A program made the translations under genes and the position numbers. From Gemmatimonadota bacterium (GTDB lineage: Bacteria; Gemmatimonadota; Gemmatimonadetes; JACCXV01), in the NCBI GenBank assembly GCA_013696835.1, contig JACCXV010000332.1:1-7574 (forward strand): a stretch of DNA of 7,574 nucleotides. The letters run 5' to 3'. Under the pieces are notes generated by a model. The model searched no databases and was not told the origin of the DNA. It saw only the letters and a list, made by a program, of their open reading frames with translations. Positions within the stretch are counted from its first letter, which is position 1; each line of letters begins with the position of its first letter. Shown here piece by piece: positions 1-7,574 of the stretch.

Positions 1-10
1 CGCCCAAAGG

Positions 11-42
11 GCCCGGGCGCGGCCGAGCGGGCCGCCCCGGGC
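11..42. repeat. Strong GC-rich hairpin upstream of the first gene
   Basis: The arms GCCCGGG (11-17) and CCCGGGC (36-42) pair perfectly. Inside them GCGGCC (19-24) pairs with GGCCGC (30-35), leaving one bulged C at 18 and the loop GAGCG. This makes a 13-bp stem. No T-run follows on the plus strand, and only a short CCCTTT follows on the minus strand, so it is not a textbook intrinsic terminator. It could end a gene lying to the left of the window, or shape the leader of the small gene that starts about 20 nt downstream. The pairing is seen directly; the role is inferred. Chance self-complementarity is more likely in such GC-rich DNA. Confidence 0.4.
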
Positions 43-52
43 GCATCGTTGC

Positions 53-90
53 GGAGGACCACGATGGATCACCTCGAGGAGAGAGCCATG
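53..90 (+). promoter_or_regulatory. Two in-frame Shine-Dalgarno/ATG pairs
   Basis: GGAGG at 53-57 lies 6 nt before the ATG at 64. AGGAG at 77-81 lies 6 nt before the ATG at 88. Both ATGs are in the same frame, eight codons apart, and have near-equal signals, so the start of the small membrane protein cannot be settled by ribosome-binding site quality. A TTG at 49 is also in frame but has no comparable site. Confidence 0.5.
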
Positions 91-297
91 CCACAGACGG
101 TCCATCCTGACAACTCCGGGAGCGCGGGCGGGCTCTACGGCATGCTCATCATCCTGGTGATCCTGATCCTGGCCACCGTGCTGTACTTCAGCGGGGCATT
201 CGACGGCGGCACTGCCGGAACGGCAACCGCCTCGGGTGGGGCGGCCAAGGACTCCGCTCGAGAACAGGCGGGCGCGGAGGACGGCGCGGGCGAGTAG
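64..297 (+). CDS. Small single-pass membrane protein, function unknown
   Basis: I do not recognise this 77-residue protein; it has 69 residues if the ATG at 88 is used. After a short polar N-terminus with a Gly/Ser stretch (about residues 18-23) there is one strongly hydrophobic segment at about residues 24-45, rich in Leu, Ile and Val, which should span the membrane once. There is no lipobox cysteine and no clear signal-peptidase site, so an anchor is more likely than a cleaved signal. The C-terminal tail of about 30 residues is Gly/Ala-rich and net acidic (several Asp and Glu, one Lys, one Arg), and is probably disordered. The gene ends 45 nt before the CAX antiporter gene on the same strand with no hairpin between, which suggests co-transcription. 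A link to ion transport is only inferred from this position. It is likely a real gene because it has good ribosome-binding sites and a coherent membrane helix, but homologues would be needed to confirm it. Confidence 0.6.
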   Translation: MDHLEERAMPQTVHPDNSGSAGGLYGMLIILVILILATVLYFSGAFDGGTAGTATASGGAAKDSAREQAGAEDGAGE

Positions 298-342
298 CTT
301 CTCCCGTTCATCGCCTCTTCCCCCACCCCCGAGGCGCCCGGC

Positions 343-1383
343 ATGCGCATTCTCCTGTTCTTCCTGCTTCTCGTGCCGGTGAGCGTCTTCCTCGAACTCA
401 CCCACGCCGCCCCGCTGCTGGTCTTCACCGTGGCGGCCCTCGCGATCGTCCCGCTCTCGATGCTGCTGGGCAAGGGCACGGAGGAGATCGCGATCCATGC
501 CGGGCCCACGATCGGGGGCTTCCTCAACGCCTCGCTGGGGAACCTGGCCGAGCTCATCATCACGATCCTCGCGCTGCGCGAGGGCCTGGTGGACGTCGCC
601 AAGGCCTCGATCACGGGCTCCATCCTCGGCAATCTCCTGCTGATCCTGGGGGCGAGCGCCCTCGTGGGCGGATGGAAACGCGTGAAGCAGACGTTCAACC
701 GCACGGCCGCCGGCGTCTACGCGTCGATGCTGGTGCTCGCCGTGGTGGGCCTCGGTATCCCCTCCGTGTTCGCGCTGACGCATCCCGAGCCAGCCGGAAC
801 GCCGATGAGGCTCAGCGTCCTCGTTGCGGTGCTCCTTCTCGGCATCTACTTCGCGCAGCTCTGGTTCTCGTTCCGCACCCACCGCTCCGTGATCGCGCCC
901 GAGGCCGCCGAGGCGCACCCGCCGCAGTGGTCCCGGGGGAAGGCGCTGGGTGTGCTCATCGGGGCGGCGCTGCTCATCGGCCTGGAGAGCGAGATCCTCG
1001 TGGGCGTTATCGAGCCGACGGTCGAGGCCCTCGGGTGGTCCGAGGTCTTCCTGGGGCTGGTGATCATCCCGATCATCGGCAATGCGGCCGAGCATTCGAC
1101 CGCCATCTGGGTGGCCGCCAAGAACCAGATGGACCTGGCGATGGGGATCGCCATCGGCTCCTCGACGCAGGTAGCGTTGCTCGTCGCTCCCGTTCTCGTG
1201 CTGCTGTCGCTCGCGATGGGCACGCCGATGGACCTGGTCTTCACGCCCTTCGAGATCGTCTCGCTCGCGATGGCGGTGGGGATCGTGACGGTGATCTCGC
1301 TGGACGGGGAGACGAACTGGCTGGAGGGGGCGCAGCTCCTGACGGTGTACGCGATTCTGGGAGTTGCGTTCTTCTATTACTAG
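343..1383 (+). CDS. cax: Ca2+/H+ antiporter, CAX family
   Basis: This 346-residue inner-membrane protein of the Ca2+/cation antiporter superfamily should export Ca2+ (or a related cation) in exchange for protons. The two inverted alpha-repeats of the family are clear. The first is GGFLNASLGNLAE (residues 58-70, key acidic residue Glu70), followed by GSILGNLLLILG (92-103). The second is GNAAEH (246-251, key Glu250), followed by GSSTQVALLVAP (272-283). These pore-lining glutamates are the expected cation and proton ligands. About ten or eleven hydrophobic segments are visible, with a polar loop near residues 178-200 separating the halves. The length matches bacterial CAX proteins of about 350 residues, and there is no long N-terminal regulatory extension of the plant type. 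The ATG at 343 is preceded by GAGG at 331-334 and starts directly on a membrane helix. Cation specificity cannot be read from the sequence. The gene faces the aminopeptidase gene convergently. Confidence 0.94.
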   Translation: MRILLFFLLLVPVSVFLELTHAAPLLVFTVAALAIVPLSMLLGKGTEEIAIHAGPTIGGFLNASLGNLAELIITILALREGLVDVAKASITGSILGNLLLILGASALVGGWKRVKQTFNRTAAGVYASMLVLAVVGLGIPSVFALTHPEPAGTPMRLSVLVAVLLLGIYFAQLWFSFRTHRSVIAPEAAEAHPPQWSRGKALGVLIGAALLIGLESEILVGVIEPTVEALGWSEVFLGLVIIPIIGNAAEHSTAIWVAAKNQMDLAMGIAIGSSTQVALLVAPVLVLLSLAMGTPMDLVFTPFEIVSLAMAVGIVTVISLDGETNWLEGAQLLTVYAILGVAFFYY

Positions 1384-1472
1384 ACGGCTACTAGACGCCC
1401 CAAGCCTGGCCCCGGGCCACTGGACGGCCGGAAGCCGCGCCCCGGATCGGTAGAGGACCCGAAGGCCGGGCC
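1378..1472. repeat. Degenerate ~28-nt repeats in convergent spacer
   Basis: A unit at 1389-1415 (starting TACTAGACG and ending GCCCCGG) is repeated imperfectly at 1418-1445 (CACTGGACG to GCCCCGG). They share roughly three quarters of positions with one 1-nt gap. A shorter, weaker third relative lies at 1450-1472 (GAGGACCCGAAGGCCGGGCC). The first nine bases, TACTAGACG, also occur at 1378-1386, where they include the stop codon of the antiporter gene. The matches are seen directly. They may be remnants of tandem duplication in a non-coding spacer, or coincidence in GC-rich DNA. Confidence 0.35.
1407..1419. terminator. Weak hairpin between convergent genes
   Basis: TGGCC (1407-1411) and GGCCA (1415-1419) form a 5-bp stem around a CCG loop, 24 nt after the antiporter stop. 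It is short and lacks a T-run on either strand, so any terminator role is weak. It is listed because some bidirectional termination is expected between two convergent genes and this is the clearest hairpin I see here. Confidence 0.2.
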
Positions 1473-2575
1473 TAGACCGTGAACCGCCCGTCCTTCGCGA
1501 AGACCTCTCCGTCGACGCGGATCTCCCCGCCCCTCCGCAGGTCGCAGACGAGATCCCAGTGCACGGCCGAGCGGTTGAGGCCGCCCGTCTCGGGGTAGCT
1601 GCGGCCGACCGCCAGGTGAACGGTGCCCCCGATCTTCTCGTCGAAGAGCGTGTTGCGGGTGAAGCGCGTGATGCCGTAGTTGGTGCCGATCCCGAGCTCG
1701 CCCAGGCGGCGCGCCCCCTCGTCGGTGTCCAGCATCCGCACCAGGTAATCCTCGTTCTTGGCCGCCGTCGCATCGACCACCCGTCCCGCGTCGAACGACA
1801 GCCGGATGTCCTCGATCTCGCGGCCTCCGGCCGAGGCGGGAAAGGCGAAGCGGACGTGCCCGCGCGCCGAGTCCTCCACCGGACCCGTGAAGATCTCGCC
1901 ATCGGGAAAGTTGCTGTCGCCGTAGGCCGGGATGAACGTGCGGCCCTCGATCGAGAGCGTCAGGTCCGTGTCGGGACCGAGGAGGCGCAGCTCGCGGCGC
2001 GGTGCCAGCCAGCCGATGAGCCGCTCCTGGACCTCCCGTTGCTCCTTCCACGCCACCACGGGATCGGGCTCGTTCACGCGGCAGGCGGTGAACAGGAAGT
2101 CCTCGTACTCCCGCAGCGACATCTCCGCGTCCTGCGCGTACGCCTCGGTGGGGAACTGCGTGATGCACCACTTGAGCTCGCGGCGTGCCGCGCGCTCTAG
2201 AAAGCGGGAGGTGAGCGGCTCGCGCGCCGCCTGGAACATCACGATGCGCGCGGGATCGATCGTGCTCAGGGCGCGCGTGTTGGCATCCGCGCCGATGCGC
2301 AGGAACACGTCGAAGCTCTCGGTCACGAATTCCTCGAGGGGTGCGACGCGGGCGAGCTGGACGTCGGAGGCGTTGCGGAAGAACGCCTCGGGGAGGCCCG
2401 GCAGCCCGATCTTCGTTTCCACGTGCGCCCCCCGGCGCAGCGCCAGGCGGTAGACCTCGAGGACCAGGGATTCCGCGGCGGGCAGCGCCTGGATCAGCAT
2501 GTTCTCGCCGGGCTGCACGTCGAGCGAGTACTCGACGAGAACGGCGGCCATTCGCTCCACGCGCGGGTCGAGCAT
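1472..2575 (-). CDS. M29-family metallo-aminopeptidase (AmpS/AmpT-like)
   Basis: This 367-residue protein belongs to the M29 'thermophilic metalloprotease' family: cytoplasmic dimeric aminopeptidases that use two divalent metals (Co, Zn or Mn) to remove N-terminal residues from peptides. The N-terminus (MLDPRVERMAAVLVEYSLDV) is typical and fixes the start. The catalytic half is intact: PDGEIFTGP (Glu227), GELGIGTNYG (Glu293), VHLAVGRSYPETGG (His320, Tyr327) and SAVHWDLV (His339, Asp341). These supply the expected metal ligands and catalytic residues. No signal peptide or membrane helix is seen. The length is at the short end of the family. The start is preceded by AAAGGAG only 3 nt from the ATG, a strong but closely spaced ribosome-binding site. 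The gene lies 55 nt after ppdK on the same strand, so it may be the last gene of that operon. A role in peptide turnover is inferred from the family; the physiological substrate is unknown. Confidence 0.92.
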   Translation of the reverse strand: MLDPRVERMAAVLVEYSLDVQPGENMLIQALPAAESLVLEVYRLALRRGAHVETKIGLPGLPEAFFRNASDVQLARVAPLEEFVTESFDVFLRIGADANTRALSTIDPARIVMFQAAREPLTSRFLERAARRELKWCITQFPTEAYAQDAEMSLREYEDFLFTACRVNEPDPVVAWKEQREVQERLIGWLAPRRELRLLGPDTDLTLSIEGRTFIPAYGDSNFPDGEIFTGPVEDSARGHVRFAFPASAGGREIEDIRLSFDAGRVVDATAAKNEDYLVRMLDTDEGARRLGELGIGTNYGITRFTRNTLFDEKIGGTVHLAVGRSYPETGGLNRSAVHWDLVCDLRRGGEIRVDGEVFAKDGRFTV

Positions 2576-2594
2576 GCGCTCCTTTGCCGGTTCT

Positions 2595-2608
2595 GGCCCG
2601 GGGGGGCC
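2595..2608 (-). terminator. Short hairpin between ppdK and aminopeptidase gene
   Basis: Read on the minus strand, GGCCC, a CCCC loop and GGGCC form a 5-bp all-GC stem 22 nt after the ppdK stop. No T-run follows. It could attenuate read-through into the aminopeptidase gene or protect the upstream mRNA end, but it may equally be chance. No promoter-like sequence is recognisable in the 55-nt gap. Confidence 0.2.
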
Positions 2609-2630
2609 GGTCTTCGGATCGGGCCGCTGG

Positions 2631-5329
<2,699 letters not shown>

Positions 5330-5333
<4 letters not shown>

Positions 5334-6751
5334 TCCACCGCCCCCAGCTCTCCCGCAGTGCGCTCGAAGACCAGCTTGTCGTCCATGTTGCCCTCCACCC
5401 GAACGGGGTAGTCGCCGGTGAAGCAGGCGTCGCAGAAGCGGGGCTCGCCGCCCACGGCGCGGTACATGCCCTCCCGCGAGAGGTAGCCGAGCGAGTCCAG
5501 GTCGAGGTAGGTGCGCAGCTCGTCGGTATCCATGTTGGCGGCGATAAGGTCCTCGCGCACTGGGATATCGACACCGTAGTAGCAGGGGTGCCGCAGGGGC
5601 GGCGAGCTGACGCGCAGGTGCACCTCGCGTGCGCCCGCCTCGCGGATCAGCCTCACCAGCGCCTTGCTGGTCGTGCCGCGCACGATCGAGTCGTCGACGA
5701 CGACCACACGACGGTCGCGGATCACGCTCCGCACCGGGTTGTACTTGACCTTCACCCCGAAGTCGCGGATGGCCTGCGTCGGCTGGATGAACGTGCGGCC
5801 CACGTAGTGGTTGCGGATCAGCGCCAGCTCGAAGGGGAGGCCCGACTCCTCGGCGTAGCCCAGGGCCGCGGCGTTGGAGGAATCGGGGACCGAGAACACG
5901 CAGTCCGCCTCCACCGGATGCTCGCGCGCAAGCTCGCGTCCGAACCCCCGGCGCGCCTGGTCCGTGCTGATCCCGAAGAGGCGGGAGTCCGGCCGCGCGA
6001 AGTAGATCAGCTCGAAGATGCAGGCATGCTCCGGGTGAGGCTCTGCGATGCGCAACGACGTGAATCCCTCGCGCGTCACCTTCAGCAGCTCGCCGGGGTG
6101 GATCTCGCGTACGAGCTCCGCTCCGACGATGTCGAGGGCACAGGTCTCGGACGCGACGAAAGCTCCCTTGCCGTCGGGCCGCGTCCCGAGGCAGAGAGGC
6201 CGGAAGCCGTTCGGGTCGCGCGCGGCGTAGAGGGCATCCTCGGCGAGGATGAGCAGCGAGAACGCACCCTGCAGGCGCTGCAGCGAGGCGAGCACGCGTC
6301 CGTCGAGCGTGGGCTCGCGAGAGCGCGCGATGAGATGCACGACGACCTCGCTGTCGACCGTGGACTGGAAGATCGCGCCGCTCTGCTCCAGCTCGTCCCG
6401 CAGCTCGCGCGCGTTAACCAGGTTTCCGTTGTGCGAGATCGCAAGCGAGCCGCCCTTCAGGTTCGCGAGGATCGGCTGCGCGTTGACGAGGTTGGAGGAG
6501 CCTGTCGTCGAATAGCGGTTGTGGCCGATCGCGCACGCCCCCGGGAGGGAGGATAGCACGTCCTCGGTGAAGATGTCCGCCACGAGCCCCATCGCCTTGT
6601 GCACGTACGGCCGTCCACCGGCGAACGAGACGATGCCGCTCGACTCCTGCCCGCGGTGCTGCAGCGCGTACAGCCCCAGATACGTGAGTTCGGCCGCGTC
6701 CGGCGTGCCGAGCGCGCCCATGATGGCGCATTCGTGGCGCGGGCCGCTCAT
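5330..6751 (-). CDS. purF: Amidophosphoribosyltransferase, 4Fe-4S type
   Basis: This 473-residue enzyme commits PRPP to purine synthesis: PRPP + glutamine + water give 5-phosphoribosylamine + glutamate + PPi. The N-terminal Ntn glutaminase domain begins MSGPRHECAIMG. Cys8 is the nucleophile and the seven residues before it form a short propeptide to be removed, as in the Bacillus-type enzyme. LQHRGQESSGI (30-40), GHNRYSTTG (76-84) and SHNGNLVNA (106-114) are family signatures. The C-terminal phosphoribosyltransferase domain has the PRPP loop VVVVDDSIVRGTT (349-361). Cys244, Cys390, Cys440 and Cys443 sit where the Bacillus enzyme binds its 4Fe-4S cluster, so oxygen sensitivity is expected. The reading frame stays open far upstream to 7042, but the ATG at 6751 is chosen because it places Cys8 correctly and overlaps the purL stop as ATGA. 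The ribosome-binding site is weak (GGAA), which fits coupling to purL. Family members are feedback-inhibited by AMP and GMP. Confidence 0.97.
6748..6751 (-). other. purL stop / purF start overlap (ATGA)
   Basis: The minus-strand bases ATGA contain the ATG start of purF and the TGA stop of purL. No strong Shine-Dalgarno precedes it (only GGAA), so termination-reinitiation is the likely way purF is translated. Confidence 0.85.
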
Positions 6752-7574
6752 CGCGGTTCCGAGCCGGTTTCCGGCACGCCCATCGCGCGCTCCATCAGAC
6801 GCGGGATCGCACCCTCCCAGAGTTCGAGCAGGTCGTCCACGGCGACGTCCACGAGGTCGCCGATTCGGAAGCGCCCGTGGCGTGCCCCCACCTCTCCCAG
6901 CCGCCGTGCCGTAACGCCGGCGGCATGCGCCAGCCGCAGGATCTCGCCGGCGGCCGGGGCCTCGCAGCTCACGACCACGCGCGAGGCGGCCTCGGCGAAG
7001 AGCGCGGCACGCACGCTCCCGGGATCGTGACCGGGACTCCACCTCGCCGCCGGCGCCCCCGCGTCCGGCCCGTCGAGATCGATCTCCACGCCGAACGGCC
7101 CGTCCGGCGCGAACGCGGACTCGGCCAGCGCGACGGCGAGGCCGCCCTCGGAGCAGTCGTGCGCCGAACGTACGCGGCCCGAGCGCACCAGGTCCAGCAC
7201 CAGCGACTGGAGGCGCGCCTCCACCCCGAGATCGAGTGCTGGCGCGTCGCCGCGCACGACGTCGTGGATCACCTTCTCGTACTCGCTGCCGGCCGTGCCG
7301 CCCGCAGACGGTCCCAGGAGCACGATCGCGTCGCCGTCGGCCGCGAAGCGGCTGCCCGTGGTGGCCGCCAGCTCATCCACCTGCCCGAGCATGCCGATCG
7401 TGGGCGTGGGATACACCGGTCCGGCCGGGCTCTGATTGTAGAACGAGACGTTGCCGCTCACGACGGGGATCACCAGTGCGAGGCATGCCTCCCGAATCCC
7501 CTCGATCGCCTCGCGGAACTGGTAGTAGACGTCGGGCTGGTAGGGATTTCCGAAGTTCAGGCAGTCCGTGAGCG
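6748..7574 (-). CDS. purL: FGAM synthase subunit PurL, C-terminal part (5' end outside window)
   Basis: The last 274 residues are visible, about a third of a normal small PurL of about 740 residues. The frame is open to the right edge, so the cut comes from the window, not from damage. The visible part starts at TDCLNFGNP and continues through PVVSGNVSFYNQ, PTPTIGMLG, the acid-rich AHDCSEGGLAVALAES signature and LFAEAASRVVVS of the closing AIRS-type domain. With ATP, formylglycinamide ribonucleotide (FGAR) and ammonia, PurL makes formylglycinamidine ribonucleotide (FGAM), the fourth purine step. The protein ends soon after the AIRS C-terminal domain, with no glutaminase domain. It is therefore the small form, which needs PurQ (glutaminase) and PurS as partners, presumably encoded outside the window. 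Its stop overlaps the purF start. The internal GTG at 7473 lies mid-domain and is not the true start. Confidence 0.96.
   Translation of the reverse strand, partial: LTDCLNFGNPYQPDVYYQFREAIEGIREACLALVIPVVSGNVSFYNQSPAGPVYPTPTIGMLGQVDELAATTGSRFAADGDAIVLLGPSAGGTAGSEYEKVIHDVVRGDAPALDLGVEARLQSLVLDLVRSGRVRSAHDCSEGGLAVALAESAFAPDGPFGVEIDLDGPDAGAPAARWSPGHDPGSVRAALFAEAASRVVVSCEAPAAGEILRLAHAAGVTARRLGEVGARHGRFRIGDLVDVAVDDLLELWEGAIPRLMERAMGVPETGSEPR

Noticed and set aside
135..704. A 189-codon minus-strand frame antisense to the small gene and the antiporter gene
   Set aside because: It has a biased Arg/Ser/Pro/Ala composition and no domain, and is antisense to a well-supported gene.
672..1394. A 240-codon plus-strand frame overlapping the antiporter gene
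   Set aside because: It is Arg/Gly/Asp-rich with no membrane helices or motifs, in a region where the antiporter frame carries both conserved alpha-repeat motifs.
1384..1471. Possible CRISPR-like or attachment-site repeats
   Set aside because: The units are degenerate, directly abutting and without unique spacers. There is no cas gene, integrase or tRNA nearby.
5588..6556. A 322-codon plus-strand open frame antisense to purF
   Set aside because: It has low-complexity Arg/Ala/Glu-rich composition and no motifs, and it lies wholly inside a confidently identified purF. It is a shadow of GC-biased codons.
6752..7042. A 97-residue N-terminal extension of PurF suggested by the open frame up to 7042
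   Set aside because: This stretch is Arg/Gly-rich and overlaps the PurL C-terminus in another frame. The ATG at 6751 gives the correct short propeptide before Cys8 and overlaps the purL stop.

Overview
This is a GC-rich bacterial window (third codon positions are almost always G or C) that carries housekeeping genes. I see no insertion sequence, phage gene, CRISPR array, tRNA or rRNA. The phylum cannot be fixed from sequence alone. A small-form PurL, a 4Fe-4S PurF with a short propeptide, a bacterial-type pyruvate phosphate dikinase and an M29 aminopeptidase would fit several high-GC soil or thermophile lineages.

Layout. Positions 1-60 hold a strong GC-rich hairpin. Two plus-strand genes follow: a small single-pass membrane protein of unknown function (about 64-297) and, 45 nt later, a complete CAX-family Ca2+/H+ antiporter (343-1383). 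An 88-nt convergent spacer (1384-1471) contains degenerate repeats of about 28 nt. The rest is on the minus strand. In transcription order it is purL (6748 to the right edge, 5' end cut off), purF (5330-6751), ppdK (2631-5333) and an M29 metallo-aminopeptidase gene (1472-2575).

How the genes work together. The minus-strand genes look like one transcription unit. The purL stop overlaps the purF start as ATGA, and the purF stop overlaps the ppdK start as GTGA, so translation is probably coupled across all three. PurF makes phosphoribosylamine from PRPP and releases pyrophosphate. PurL makes FGAM at the fourth step of purine synthesis. PPDK interconverts ATP + Pi + pyruvate with AMP + PPi + PEP. 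The overlap therefore joins two purine enzymes to an enzyme that handles PPi and AMP, a by-product and an end product of that pathway. The aminopeptidase gene follows ppdK after 55 nt and may be read through or transcribed separately.

I found no evidence for a wholly new system. The points most worth checking are the purL-purF-ppdK coupling, the uncharacterised small membrane protein with two equally good start sites next to the antiporter, and the repeat-bearing convergent spacer.
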